Below the pieces are notes generated by a model. The model was not told the origin of the DNA. It ran no database searches and was given only the letters and a program-made list of their open reading frames with translations. DNA of 64,000 bases from Istiophorus platypterus (lineage: Eukaryota; Chordata; Actinopteri; Istiophoriformes; Istiophoridae), in NCBI GenBank assembly GCA_016859345.1, contig CM029116.1, positions 4,600,143-4,664,142 of the forward strand. Reading direction: 5' to 3'. Positions 24,018-36,721 of this stretch are shown here, in pieces. Both the position numbers and the translations under genes were made by a program. How positions within the stretch are numbered: the first letter of the stretch is position 1; each line of letters begins with the position of its first letter.

Positions 24018-26126
24018 ACACAAAAATACGACCCTTCGCAGCAAACGCTATATGTACCATCAATTTTCCACATCTCTTTACACCATCACTTTCCTGTACT
24101 AATAAGCAGTGGAGGTTTCAACGGGGGGGTTGTTTGTTTTTTTTAATCTCCTCATGAAAAGAAACAGTTTGTTGTTAAAATGTCAGAGGACACTTTTCCT
24201 CAGCGTCTGTGTCCTTTCTTAATTAAATGTGTCGCACTAGATTGAGCCACCGCGACATCGGTCCGTGCCCTGCGACGCTAACTAATATTTTCTTCGCAGC
24301 GAGTGCTATTAAAAGTTGTGGAAAAACTATTGTTATCAGCTGTTTTTTCTTTTTCCTTTTTTTTTTTTTTTTCGGTGCCTGGAGAAGATGTTTGCTTGCT
24401 GTTGGTATTTAACGGGAAAAAAAAAAAAAATCGGACAAGTTGGAAAAACACTGTTATCAAAGAGAAAGACAGGCAGGATTCTACACTTCGGGCTGTGTTC
24501 TAATGATGTGACAAAACCACTATCAGAAAAGAGCTGCAATTCCGTCCTAAGATATTTTGATGTAGCCGTGACACCCGTGATTAAGGAGGATAGCATGTGA
24601 TAAGCAGTAATGGGCTGTCAGTGTATTATCTAGTGTCAGGGAAAGGTTATGTCGGAATAGGGAGGGAGCAGCGGGAGGCGGGAGGGAAGAGGGAGGACAG
24701 TATCAATATGGAACAGAAGTGGCGCTGACAGTTCCATCTTTTCCTGAGGCCATTAATGTTTTCTTTTCTTTCTTTCTTTTTTTTCCTAAGTAAAACAGAT
24801 TTACGGGCACAAAGCAGACAAACTCCGAGCAGAAATCATCTCCAGTAATCAAGCTGAGGCTCAACTGGACCTTTGAAAAAAAAAATTAAAAAGAAATCAC
24901 CGGCTGCTCTGAGCTATTTTACTGAGGAGGTGACAGGAACAGGCAGAAAGCAGAGAATGTGATTATTTTCATTTTTATTTTTTTATTTGACAGCGCTGAG
25001 CTGAATGCAGACTTCGTCTCCCGTTTCCCTCCGTTTATTTTTTTGGGGGTTTGTTTTTTCCTCCGGGTCCTGCCGACCGAGGGACGACCGACCGGTCCAT
25101 CGGTACCGAACCCGCGTCCTTCCACCGCTCACGTTTTGCAAACCTCCCGAGTGCGAAGAGGCCGCAGACAACCAAAGTTTTTCGTTCCCCCGTGAGATAA
25201 TTCGGGAATGGATCAGTCATCATTTTCTCCTCAGAACTTTGCCGTCACGGTTGCATCTGTATGCGATCTTAAATATATAATAACCCTGCACCTATTCATT
25301 CACGGACCAACATATTCTGTTGTAGAAGACTACGAAAAAATAATTTAAGTTACTTTAAATTGACTTGAATTTACAAACATGCAATATATATAATATATAC
25401 GAGACTAATATATTTATACAGTATCACAGGTTCCAAATTACATTGCTTTTCCAATTAATGACACGATCGAACGTGAACAAAATGCGTTTTGCCAAGGAGA
25501 CCTGTGATCCTTGAGGAATCTGTAAGCTCCGCGGTATCCCGACCTAAAATACAATTTCCATGTTAATGCGCACGGCAATGCAAATGAATGCAAAGGTATT
25601 AAGGTGTGAAAAACAGAACTTCATCGGAAATGTCAAGAGCGCTGCCGAAAGTGAAGGCGTGGATGAGGGTGTGAATGGGAATTTGGAAAAATGGTGGGAG
25701 GTCTAGTTCCATTCTAAGAGTGGCTTACTGTATTTCAAACGTAAGGATTATTAATGCTCCTGTTGTCCCGCAGGTTGCAGCTACTCCGTCTTACTTCCGG
25801 GGAGCGGGAACAAAAATACCAAGTTATTCAAAATGGCTGCCACACCGGCGCGACAAAAAAAAACGCGATCCTGACAGATGCGCTTGCTCTCGGGATGAAA
25901 ACAAAGCCCTCGAAAACACCGAGAGCACATTACGGCCCATTACACCCAACACGCGAGGCTTATTTACACTTGTTAACATTTTGAGTCTTTGGGGCAGATC
26001 GGTCTCTCTTCTGAGTCATGGTGGAGAGTAACGTCTAAGACACGGAAACGCTGCCAGCCCATAAAGTGAGAATCTAACTTAACCTAGTGCTACACAGATC
26101 TTAATCCTACACAGATTTAGGAAACA
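24018..26126. other. Unassigned stretch
   Basis: T- and A-tracts (24358-24371, 24418-24430), a GGGAGG-rich patch (24660-24700) and AT-rich unique sequence (25260-25680). No gene or named repeat recognised. Confidence 0.4.
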
Positions 26127-26147
26127 GATGATGATGATGATGATGAT
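26127..26147. repeat. GAT trinucleotide array
   Basis: About seven GAT units. Confidence 0.85.
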
Positions 26148-26299
26148 AGGAGTGGATTTGGCTCTGGATGGAGAATGGGAGTCCGTCCTGGCACAGTGAG
26201 ACCAGGACGTTTTCCAATCGAGTTGTACGTGAAAATAAAAGCAGTGTTAAAATGTGTTAAAACGTGAAAACGACCGAGTGTAGTCCGGAGGCCTGAAAC

Positions 26300-27700
26300 C
26301 GAAATACGGTCACCGACACGGCTACCGAATTAGATGCACTTCCTTCTCCGCAGCCGCAGCGTCCGACCCCGTCTCCAGGAAACTAAGAGGCTCCGTAGCC
26401 GGACGGGGAATTTAACCCCTCCGGGTCTGACCCGCGGTCCTATCCCGGTTGGACGCGTCCGGAGAAAGCGGCGGTTCGATTCTGTTTTCCTGAAGGTCGC
26501 AGAAGACGCCTTGAGGGTTGGAAGTCGGCCCTCTAGAACCAACCCTCGTCCCGATTCACGCGCACAGGGGCCAGCCGCCCCTCCGGCCCGTCTGGTCCGG
26601 CCAACAGAACCACATCGTCTGCGTAAGTGTGATGTTAGGCCGCGATTCTTTGTTTTCTTTTTTTCCCCCACATCCTTTCAGATCCCCAGCGTGACCGTTT
26701 GACTTGTCCACGGGGGCCAGTTTGCCCTGGTCCACTGGATTCTCTTGGAAACCCAACTAGACGCCACGGGCGACGCCGTCGTAAGAAACGCCGGAGCCGC
26801 TGATCTGCACAAGTTGTTATCCCGGAACTTCAGGCGATGCAGCTCCGCAATTAAATGCGTCTGCAGTGTGCAGGGAGGGCGGCAAGGGAGAGTCTGGATT
26901 GTTTTTGAGCTACTGGAGGCTGGGTTTGTGCCCCCCCCCAGGCCTTACAGGGCTCAGACCCCCAGAAAGTGAAGCCGCGGAAAGTGAAACCCGATCTGAC
27001 AGAGACATGGCCGGGTCTGAACAGACCCGAGGCTCGTCGGCCCCTTGAAGAGAGAGATGAAAGCGAACGGCGGCGTCTGTTTTCTGATCACTTCTCTTTC
27101 CTGCATCTCACGGTTTGACGTCCGTCTCCCTCTCTACTGGATTTCACTGTCGTTTTAAGAAACATATTGTTTTATTCTAGTAATTATAAGCCTCTGGTCT
27201 TTCTTGGGTTACAACTTTATCACACCACCGATTTAAAAGTGCGTACGAAAAGCTAAACTGTCCGAGAATCCGACTGGATATCGGACAGATTTCCGTCTTT
27301 ATGATATATCTGCATGTTGTTCCAGCCTGTTCAGCCCCTGTGATAACGACCTGACTTGAACGACCTTGATGGATAAACCGCGACCTTTAATAAAAAAAGA
27401 AAAAAAAAAAAAAAAGTGACTTTAATGTCGTGGCTGATCGATGTGACGCTTCAGGCCATAAACAAGATGCTTTGTAGCTCCGACTATATGGACAACCTGA
27501 ACAAAGACAACAGCAATCAACAAAACAAAAACAAAACAAAACAAAACCAAACAAACAAACTACAGAGGCAGATCGAGCCTTTTGGCTGTAATCATGGCAG
27601 CGAAGCAGCAGGTTGTCAAGTCGGCGAGATGAAGAAGCTCGTCCAGGCCCGAATAACATGACTTCAATCCCTCAGTATTTTAAAGGGAGGTTTAATCACT
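26300..27700. other. G+C-elevated unassigned stretch
   Basis: 26330-26620 is rich in CpG with Arg/Pro-rich frames on both strands. A splice-acceptor-like tract ends in CAG near 26680 but leads into only a few codons before a stop. An A-tract lies at 27399-27415 and AAAC/CAAA units near 27520-27560. No gene supported. Confidence 0.4.
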
Positions 27701-27702
27701 GT

Positions 27703-27706
<4 letters not shown>

Positions 27707-27738
<32 letters not shown>
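27707..27738. repeat. TA microsatellite, about 16 units
   Basis: Uninterrupted TA dinucleotides. Confidence 0.95.
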
Positions 27739-27743
<5 letters not shown>

Positions 27744-28206
27744 TTATTTATTTATTTTTTTGATTTTGAGGCCAAGTAGCGTTAAAACGGGTTAATTCCT
27801 CCTCCGTTTGATCGAAGTCGGTGCGATGCCGGCGCGTGTCCCGCATGGCTCGACGCCTCGAGTGAGTTTCAGGCCGGAGGTGGGAAACGCCACGGGGCAA
27901 GTTGTTGACGGTATCCGGTGCCTCTGTCGCTGGGGGCGGGGCGGGGGCGGCGCAGGCCTGTCTGAGCTTCATCGGTTGGTATCCAGAATCCGGCTCCTCC
28001 GTCGTCCGTCCGCATGTCCGCGGAAATTCAAAATGTGGATTATTACGGGAGAAATGTAACGGAACGAACCCGGACACTTGGGGAACGAAAAAGCCAAACA
28101 CAGCTCGAATAAAAGACAAACACGCAGAGATCACTATTTGCAGATATAGAGAGAAGTGTGTGTTTGGGCTGCAGAGTAAACCCCCCCCCCCCCCCAGACA
28201 AACACC

Positions 28207-28272
28207 GGCAGAGAGGACCGGGATCGAACCAGCTTGACTCCCACTTAACCCCCTGAGCCGCTGCGGCAGGTC
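28207..28272 (-). mobile_element. Possible tRNA-derived SINE remnant
   Basis: On the minus strand an A-box-like CGGCTCAGGGGGTTAAG is followed about 29 bases later by GGTTCGATCCC, a perfect-looking RNA polymerase III B box. The distance is shorter than usual for fish SINEs, so the copy is probably deleted internally. No 3' body was recognised. Confidence 0.35.
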
Positions 28273-30520
28273 GGGTCATCCCGACATCGAGTATTTCGTC
28301 ACGAACGACAAATTCCAAACTCGGCGGCACCGGGGTCCGTCGGCGCTCATCGGCGGCGCGGGGCGAACAGAAACCTCCCGTCGGAATGGGCTCGCACTAC
28401 GACGTGGCTCCTCACGTAGGGATCACGGACGCGTTGGCGCCGTGCGCCGGCTGGACGCCGCTGATCTAACCCGCTGCAGTGTGTTTTTTTATTTATATTT
28501 TTCCACGATTTGATTTTCTCCTCCAGAGGAAGCAGAACCTGATTGCATGAAGGTGCATGGAGAGTTTGAGCTTGTTTTGTTCCCTCACAGCTGTTTTTTG
28601 TTTTTTTTCCTAATACACCACCTCTGATCTTTTTTTTTTCCCTACAAATTCTGCAGAGTCAGAATCAATATTAACTGAACAGGCAAAGAATTCCTTTTCT
28701 TTCCTTCTTTCTTTTCTTGATCGTTGATGGCCGCCGTAGGCCGCGCGAGCTATTCTGCAAAAAAAGAAAAAGAAAAACAACTGTCTTTACTTTGGTCGGA
28801 AAATGCAGCTCGCGTCACTTTTCATTACCGTCATGGTCTCGTAACCAGCTTCTTTTTTCGCAGAATCGTCGGCGGACTCGGCCCCCGCGGCCCCCGGTTT
28901 TACAGAGTGCACGGGAGAAGGGGCGGGGGGACTGGACGTGAGCGGGACAAAGAAACCCCCCGAGGTGATCCCAGGGTAAGAGGGCTCCACTCAGACATAA
29001 CTTCGTTTAACCTTTCCCTCCGAGCCCCTTTGTTAAGTAAAAATAAAAAAACCTTCAGCCCAGGATACACAACTCGTGTAATTTAAAATGTGTCGCGCAG
29101 AAGGTTGAAACCCCCCCCCAAAAAAAGAAAATCTGATTGAAACAACCCTTAAAAAAAAAAAGAAAAGTTCCCCGAGTGTGGCAAACAACTCAAAGTAAAG
29201 TTCATGACACATGAACGGCCAGTCAGACGACCCATAGCCCCCCCCACACACACACACCCCGGCGTCGCGAATGCTCGCTAGAGGAGGCCCATCAACAGCC
29301 CTCGTCGAGAATCCACCGCGGGAAAGTAGCGGTGGATTAAGAGGCGCAATCAGCGGACTACATGTTGCGTGGGAAACCGGCGGGGGGCTGATTGCTTCCG
29401 GTCGGGGCCCCCCCCCGGAACACCGACGCCGAATCGTTGTTGTGTGTTGTTTGTTTATTTACCCCCCTTCCCCCAAAGCGGCGCTCGTTTTCGACGCAGA
29501 GCTCGATTCCGGTGGTCGTCCGCGGGTTTCTTCGGTTCGCAGGTTCCGAGGCAAGATGGAGGTAAAAGGAGGAAGGGAAATCAACGGGACGAGTTCTGGG
29601 GGGAAACAAAACAGGGACGGCGACGTCCGGACGAGGCGCCGCAGGTTTACGGCAGATTCCCACGATTACGGATTCACGAATTACTGAGGAGCGTTTGGTT
29701 GCTAAATGTAAATTCAATGCATGGATTTATACGAAGGGAGTTCGGTGAACGTGCCGCACCAGAGGTTCTCCTCTCGCCCGACCTGCCTGGCGAGACTTTT
29801 CCTTCGCTGTTTTTTAGGTTATTTTGCAGATTCTTGCGAGATTTTATAGCATCTCCTCCGGTGGCTTGACTAATATCTTATAAAGCAAATGTTCGTACAT
29901 TGTAACGACGTCTCAGTTGACGTAAACTTCAGGTCCTCGTCGACTGAGGAGGCGACTGCGTCCATCTTCGACCTGATACCTGGAGTGGACATAAACGTTC
30001 CCGCCCACGTTTCCCACATCGTCTCTGTTCGAGGTTTGACCGACGCTCTTTTAACGGCACCGTCTCGTCTCGCCCTCCTGTAAACCCGGTTCAGATGTTA
30101 ACTGGAGCCACCTCCGCGGCCTCAACGAGCCGAGTCTTGCCGCTCCACCGCGCCCGTCGCGGCCAGTCGCGGCCGGAGAGGCCCCGGGGACGCTTTCATC
30201 TCCGGCCGGCCGGGCGGCTCCGTCATCCTCTCCATCTCTGTCTCCCCGGAGGACCCGCGGGGCGACTTCGGCTCGCTCGCTATAGATCGCTGCCGCGGGG
30301 GAGCAAACAAAGGAGAAGCCGTCACGCCGAGTCCCGGCCCGGGCGCCCCCACTCCCAGGGCCTGGCGCCGGTCCCCCGGGCTCCCGGAGGTTTATTAATG
30401 TTAGCCCCCGACTGCGTTACCGTAAACCACGGTCTGCTGGTGATCGGCTGATCACTCCCAGAGTCTGGGCTGCGGCTAAACGGGGGGGGGGTCAAGTCTG
30501 AACGCATTTAGACCCCGTGT
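28240..30520. other. CpG-rich region, possible CpG island(s)
   Basis: This is the most consistently G+C- and CpG-rich part of the window, especially 28310-28450, 29460-29660 and 30110-30400 (runs of CGCGG, GGCCGG, CCGGCCGG). CpG density of this kind in vertebrates usually marks promoters or developmental-gene islands. No start codon, exon or TATA box could be tied to it. The frames at 29271-29687, 29369-29869 and 30095-30451 are Arg/Pro-rich and overlap in several frames, as expected of G+C-rich non-coding DNA. The boundaries are by eye. Confidence 0.4.
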
Positions 30521-30723
30521 TAAAAACGTCTCCTCGCCGCCGGATCGTCACCTTTTCCTTGTCTTCTCTTTTAACCCTGTGCTTAAAATCCGTATGATTT
30601 AAAAATTGTTTCTGCCTGTCAGGGTTGTTTTTTTGTTGTTTTTTGTTTGTTTTTTTTGTGCAGTGTCTTAGGCTGTATTTCAATTTCCTGGATGTCTCAA
30701 ACATTAGAATTGGCATCGGTGTA

Positions 30724-30724
<1 letters not shown>

Positions 30725-30772
<48 letters not shown>
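30725..30772. repeat. CA microsatellite, 24 units
   Basis: Uninterrupted CA dinucleotides followed by ATGTATATG. Confidence 0.95.
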
Positions 30773-30776
<4 letters not shown>

Positions 30777-30879
30777 TATGTACATGGGGGGAAAACCGGA
30801 AACTAAAATCCATCTTTCTCGGCTCCCTGTTCTTCGGGATCCCTGCACCTCGGCGGCCTCTCCGTGGACCGCACGCCAC

Positions 30880-30906
30880 CGACCTCGACCTCGACCTCGA
30901 CCTTGA
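30880..30906 (+). repeat. CGACCT hexanucleotide array
   Basis: About four and a half CGACCT units, the last with a T substitution. It encodes Asp-Leu dipeptides in one frame of an otherwise domainless open frame. Confidence 0.85.
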
Positions 30907-30914
30907 CGACGGAA

Positions 30915-31486
30915 CGTTTGTTCTGCCGACCGTGTCGGAAGTGTGGCGGCCGTGGTGGCTGCCCCCCCTCCCCCCCCCCCCCCTTCCCTGACAGGAGAAG
31001 CCGTCATTAAAAAAAAAAAAAAAAAAAAAACTTTCACTTTTTTTTTCTTCTTTTTTTTTTTTTCTTCTTTTTTTTTTTTCTTCCATGGGCAAGCGAGTAA
31101 GGTAAGGGGTGGGGGGTGGAGGGGGGGGGGGTACACAGCACACAGTGGCACACCCAGTGTGTGTCACACAGAGTCAGAGCTAAATACTGATGAGATGAGC
31201 CGTTTGTTCTGCCGACCGTCGTCCGGAAGTGCTGCATCGGTGGAAGAGCCATCGCGCCCCCCCCCCCCGCTTCCCCCGCATTAGAAAGCCGTCATTAAAA
31301 AAAAAAAAGTCCAAACTTTGACTCCCAAGCTTTTTTTTTTTTTCTCTCTCTTTTTTTTTTTTTTTCAATTTCCATGAAATATCAGGGGGGGGTGTGGGGG
31401 ACCGAGGGGGGGGGGGGGGCACCGTGGGCTGGGCACAGCCCAGTGTGACACTGCTGCTAAGAGAGCACTGATTACTAGAGAGAAGG
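30915..31486. repeat. Two diverged 286-bp tandem copies with nested C/A/T/G tracts
   Basis: CGTTTGTTCTGCCGACCG occurs at 30915 and again at 31201, an offset of 286. Each copy then carries, in order, a poly-C tract (30961-30985; 31258-31268), GCCGTCATT, a poly-A tract (31010-31030; 31297-31308), a poly-T-rich tract (31038-31080; 31331-31365) and a poly-G-rich tract (31106-31131; 31384-31420), and ends in a CAGTGTG-containing stretch. The copies differ by substitutions and tract lengths, so this is not a very recent duplication. In each copy C can pair with G and A with T, forming a nested fold-back. Confidence 0.8.
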
Positions 31487-34340
31487 AAATAAAAAGATGA
31501 GGGACGCGAGCGCGGCCTGAGCGTCGCAGCCTCATTAAAAATGTTCATGTGGATTCCCCATGTTTAACTTTACGACGGACATAAGATCTCTGCGGTGTGC
31601 GGACACGCGTTGAGGGCGGCGGCGGCAGCGGAGGGGGGGCAGGCGAGCGACACCTCCAACTAAATCAGGTGGACAGATATATGATTAAGGGGAGGCTCTT
31701 CGCCCCCCGGCCGCCGACCCCCCCTCCAGAGACGGCGGATCGGTGGCCCCCGTGCGATCCGGGCGGAGGCCGTCGGACCTCCGGCGGCGGGCGTCCTCGG
31801 CGTTTCCCCGCCTCTGCTGGGGCTTGTTTATGTCCTGCTTCCCCCCCTTTTCCTTCCTTTCTTTTTTATCACACCTCACCTCAAGACTAATTAACAGGCT
31901 TTTCAGGCGGGTTCAGAGGCCCCGTCCAACAAGGTGTGCGGCGCATTAACACTCCCAACGCCGGTCCCTCGGACCCCGGCCAATTAATCCTAATCTAATT
32001 AGAGAGCGGCGAAGTCCGGGGATTCGGATATTTATATCAAAAACAGCGGCTCGGCCCCGTGTCGTCGCCGCCTCGCAGTTCTTGTCCGGAGGCTGCGTTT
32101 AATATGAAACTGACGGATTACTCTTTGGCACCGATTCAAGGATACGTCCTCTGTTAAGTGATGAGGCGAGCTTTTTTTTTTTTTTTTAATTTTATTTTTT
32201 CCCTCTTCAGGGGGAGAGTGGAGGCAAAATTAAGCAGGGACAGGCCAAGGTTGCAGGAGAATCACTGCAGTGCCGAAACCGGCTGCGGATCCCGACGTTT
32301 ACCGCATGAATTCCACCCATTTAATTTTTCCTTTCTTTGTTTTATTTTTTTTTTGCTGCGGATTTTTTCGATCTCGCTCACAGCGTCGGCCGCGGGGTTT
32401 TGATTTCCGTACCGACTCCGACCTTTGAGGTCGTGTCGCCGTGGCTCGACCGACGGCGGCGGCCGGCCGTTCAGGAAGCCCGGGCCGAGCCGGAGAAGCT
32501 CGGGACGGGGAAAGTTTCCTCGAACGTCGCAGCCGAGCTTCAGTGTTCAATGGTAACTAAAAAAAGAAAAACCTCAGCTCTCAAATCACTCTGGGTTCTG
32601 AGCAGTTATTCCCACAGTTCTGTTAATCCCTCAAACTCTCTTCCCGAAGATCTATTTGACATGAGCCTGCCTCTATTAGTGGGATTTAAAGCCCTGAGCA
32701 GGAATTAAACAGCGTAGGTTTGTTTTTTTGGGGACAGCCGGTTGATTTAAGGTTGAGCTTTGTCTTCCTCGCGCCCTCGGTGGAACGCTGCGCCGCGTTT
32801 TAGAGGCTGGGGGGGGTCCATCGACGGGACGCACGTTATCGCCGGCAGCGACAAAGCAACGCCGGCGTGTCGCAGGGGACTTGTCCGTTTTCTTTCTCTT
32901 CACACCTTCACAGGTTTTTTCAAGAAAGAAGAAGCGGAGCCGCGCGCAAACGCCGCTGCTAAACCGAACATCTGACTGGATGGGTGGTGGGGGGGGGAAT
33001 GATTTACGCTTCGGTGAATTGGAATTACATTCTTGCTGAGCAGTGATTTTCAGTTCCTCTTTAACGAGGAATTCTTAGGTGTTTAACGTTGGCAATAAAC
33101 GAAATTTTTTTACGACAAGCTCAGTGACAAACCCTGGACGATGTCTCCCGATACATTAATGAATATTTTGCTTTTTATTTCGGGCAGTTTGCTGAACTGT
33201 GGCGCAGCAAATCTTTCGAGTTATGATGATGACCTGACTTTGCAGAGAAAACACGATAATCCCAGTGAGAGTGAGAGCCCACTCTCAGTCTATGTGTTTC
33301 TTTCACTCCATTCATTTGCAGTGACCCCCAGCTAGGAAATTTTCAAACCCTGCACATACAGGGAGTCAACAGCAGGTCAAGCGACCCTCAAATAGAACCG
33401 GAGCTAAAGTATGGAAGTGTGTAAGTGCGGCAACCTATACCCGCCCACTGCCGGTGATCCGCAATTACACACCGCCGTGGGTTTATGCCGCGGAGATAAG
33501 CCTTTTCTGAGCGGGTCCCGGCCACGGTCAGCGGGGAGCGTGTGCACGGCTGAGCGCCGCGACGAAGCCTTTACAGCGATGACGTAAACCCACGGCAGCG
33601 GGCAGCTGTTGAGGGAAAAGGAGGAAAAAGAATAGACAGACGGTCGTCGCGACGTGTGCAAAAGTTCGGGATTTCTACTATGTCGGTAACTAGCCCCCCC
33701 CCCCGCAGATATCACGGCTTGCAGACGCTTTTTGCAGCAGCAGGGAGCCATTCCATGGGCGACGGATGGATTTTCACCCGCTTTTCCTTCGGGTCACTTC
33801 CGAGAGCCTCCGAGAGATTTTTTCCAGGCCACCTCGCAAACATCTACCTGCAGGAATTTTTTTTTCCCAATGATGTTCACGTTATAAAACTGCTCGATTT
33901 TAACCTCGTCTGTCCACGGCACTTCTTTCACGAGCGACCTCAGGCTCATCCAGATGTCGCTCTGCGTAGTTTAGCCTTTCCGCCGCCGCCACGCTAAAAC
34001 TTCCCTCGGCCCCTCCGTAGCCACATGGGTGTAGCTTCCTCCAGATCTCATCATGATCTCCGCAGCTCCTTTAAATTCCAGCTCTTAACGGCGTTTCGGA
34101 CAGTGGAGGTTTCAAGCCGGAAGAGCCTTGATACTGCCCTTTTTTTACAGCCTCCCCTGCTTCGTGGGCATCAATTAGCTCCGTTCTCAGATCCGTCGTC
34201 GGTTGCTCAGACGAGCACGAGCTCGTTGAGCGTTACCACAAGGTTTGAAGTCGGAGAATTTGTCATCGACTGACAATTCCTAATGACAATTCTTGACCTG
34301 CCTTACAAGTCCTAATGAGGCAATTAAGGCTTAACGACTT
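31487..34340. other. Unassigned stretch, CpG-rich patches
   Basis: 31590-32100 and 32380-32540 are CpG-rich. T-tracts followed by CAG occur near 32215, 32385 and 34150 and mimic splice acceptors, but the frames after them carry no recognisable protein. 33130-33310 is unique AT-rich sequence. No gene supported. Confidence 0.4.
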
Positions 34341-35590
34341 AATGAAGGTCTGAATGTGTGTTACACATAGGAGGCTTCCAAAAACTTTCACTCATGCCAC
34401 ATATAAAGAAAGAAAACAAACAAAAGATAGAGGAGATGATTGATCAAGTATTAGACTGATTGTTTTACAAGTGATTTGCAGTATTATGAAAATTATCAAT
34501 TGAAGGTTTCTATACTTGGGCTTTTATGACACTCTGGTCTTAGTATCGCCTGCACTACTTTATTTTTTGGATACAAAAATAATACTGAAAATCAACTGAT
34601 ATTTTACTTGGATTTATGCATTTTCCTTTAAAAACCAAAACAAACCAATAACACACTTTTTCCATTCAACCAAAAACAGAAAAAAAACAAAATTTCAACT
34701 TTCCTTCAATAAAATAGTCTAAAATTGGCCGAATATCAGTTTGAATCCGGAACATGTGGATCACAGATCTGGCCCGAAGTTCTGGGGCCGGCTTACGTCA
34801 AGCCAGATGCCGGTTTCCTTCGCCGGCACCGTAGCCGTGAGGAAATTCCAGGGGAAATTCTTTTTTCCCCCTTTTCACCGATAGCGAGCGAACACAGTGT
34901 CGGCCGTTCAGGTTTCAGGGCTTCAGAGCTGAATTTACACCAGAGGCTTTTCGGAGTCACGACTTCACTTCGCTCGATAACCCCGGGTGTTCACATATTT
35001 ATAGCCGAGGTCAGTCTGCTGTCAGCCTGCTCGCTCCGCTGATCCGAGCCCCCCCGCCCCCCCGTGTTGATAACAGCCCTCACAGCTCTTGAGGTGTGGT
35101 TTTACGCTGCGGCTGCAATCTCCCGCTCACCTCAACCTGTTGTCTCACCTCCCGCCGCGACCGGAGCTGTCACCTACATTTCACTCGGCGACCCCCAACC
35201 CCCCCAACCCCCCAACCCCTGTGAAGCCTCCTGTCCCACGAGCCATTTATCACCCTGTTTGGACAACTCGCCCCCTCCTACGCCCCCCCACCCCACCCCT
35301 TCCTGTAGCAAAAGCATGATTTCTAATTAAACCTTCTAACTGTGAGGTTAAGAGCCAATTTCATGCACCTTACTCTTGATAAATAGGCAGTGGCCCCTTC
35401 ACTCCCTCAGTCCCTTCCTTATCTGTTGTGCCCAGGCCACTCTGGCGTTACCAGGCTCTGGCCTGCTCTGCTCCTCCCAAGTTTTTGCTTCTCCCAGATA
35501 AGTTTCATCAGTAATAACATCTATTATTCATCTTTCTTCACATATGTCATTAAGAGCGAATCAATGAGGGCGCAATGGAGTGAAAAGTCA
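34341..35590. other. Unassigned stretch
   Basis: AT-rich to 34720. At 34727-34825 a segment with GGCCGAATATCAG, GATCTGGCCCGAAG and GCCAGATGCCGG resembles a GGCCAGATCTGG-type repeat seen in fish, from memory and with low certainty. It creates a 105-codon frame (34725-35042). C-rich tracts follow near 35200-35300. No gene. Confidence 0.35.
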
Positions 35591-36060
35591 GGAGTGTAGA
35601 CCATTTATTGCTGAAATAATTCTAATAGGCACAATAGGAAGCATATCAATTCAAACCCCTTCCAAACACATTTTTTATGAGCTCCAGGGTCGAAGGTTTA
35701 AAACCAAAAAGCTGTTCTGCCGCTGAGTTTAAATTTTCTTGCGGGATTGTGCTCAAGCTTTAATTATTTGGCTCTTCTAATATTCATTGATTCCCCCCGA
35801 TGGAATGTAAAACATAATCCAAAAAAAAAAAAAATGGCTTCTCATTTTCTGAAAGCAGAAGAATAGGCAGAGGCATTGATTAGGGTCTTTGACGAATAGT
35901 CATGCCCGGAGGCTCCACCGGACTGGGGATTAATTACTATCTTTGCTCTGGAAAAGGAAACATTGATCTGAGTGAGTGAAGAAAAAGAGGATTAATGACA
36001 GGCGGCTTTATGTTGATGAGGATTAAGTGAGACAGAGAAAAAAAATGTCAGATTTGAATG
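35591..36060. promoter_or_regulatory. Possible conserved regulatory element with homeodomain-motif cluster
   Basis: Unique AT-rich sequence without recognised repeats. Three GGATTA cores (35927-35932, 35989-35994, 36020-36025), the reverse complement of the OTX/PITX-type TAATCC site, fall within about 100 bp on the same strand. One is followed immediately by TGACAG (35996-36001), a MEIS/TALE-type site. The motifs are seen directly; enhancer function is inferred from texture and clustering only. Confidence 0.3.
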
Positions 36061-36721
36061 TCGAACACCTCAGAGTGAGATGATTGGGGCTTTTCACTCC
36101 AAAGACTGCACACGTGTTAGAACGGTGTCGGTACTTGAACCTTGTTCCTCGGCCGTATCGATCAAGTACTAGAAATAGAAATGTATATAGAAACATACCT
36201 CTGTGTTTTCGGCTGCTGTAACTGTAATTTCAGGGCAAACCTGCATGTCAGCCACCCATAAATAAACCATTTAATAGGACTGAAACTCAAAATCCATGCT
36301 ACTGCTACATATGTGCAAAAGGTTGTACAATCCAATGCCTTTTATGGCTCCAGAGGGAGCTGCTCTGCTACGCTGCCTTAAGTGAACCTCAGCTGGGACT
36401 GAAGACTGCAAGTTCTGGGATGGAGAAAAAGATGATGGGGGCGTGAAGTTAGAAAGAAGTGAGAGATCTGTAGGCTGCACCTCGTCTCTGCTTGAGGCCA
36501 ACGGCTCGAGGCCACATTAGCCGCTACCAGCATAATGCCCCCCCCCCGGCTTTTTTTAACCAAACTGTCAATGGTCAAGTTGCATTGTGGGCAATGATGG
36601 TAACTGTTTCTGACAAGGAAAAAAAATGTACTGCTGCATTGACTTTACTCAGACTGTCTGTCACCAGTCCGTCAATGTTATAGGAGAGCGATGGTAAAAC
36701 AGTGCAGTGCCCCTTTAAATA
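36061..36721. other. Unassigned stretch
   Basis: Contains GTTGCATTGTGGGCAATGATGG (36576-36597), similar to a short dispersed fish sequence, but no clear boundaries. No gene. Confidence 0.35.

Noticed and set aside
28207..28272. A true tRNA gene
   Set aside because: Only A- and B-box-like strings are present; no acceptor stem or anticodon arm can be folded, so a SINE remnant is the more that can be claimed.
29271..30451. Arg/Pro-rich open frames in the CpG-rich domain as genes
   Set aside because: Overlapping frames are open on both strands, as expected from G+C-rich DNA with few stop codons. No domains or initiation context.
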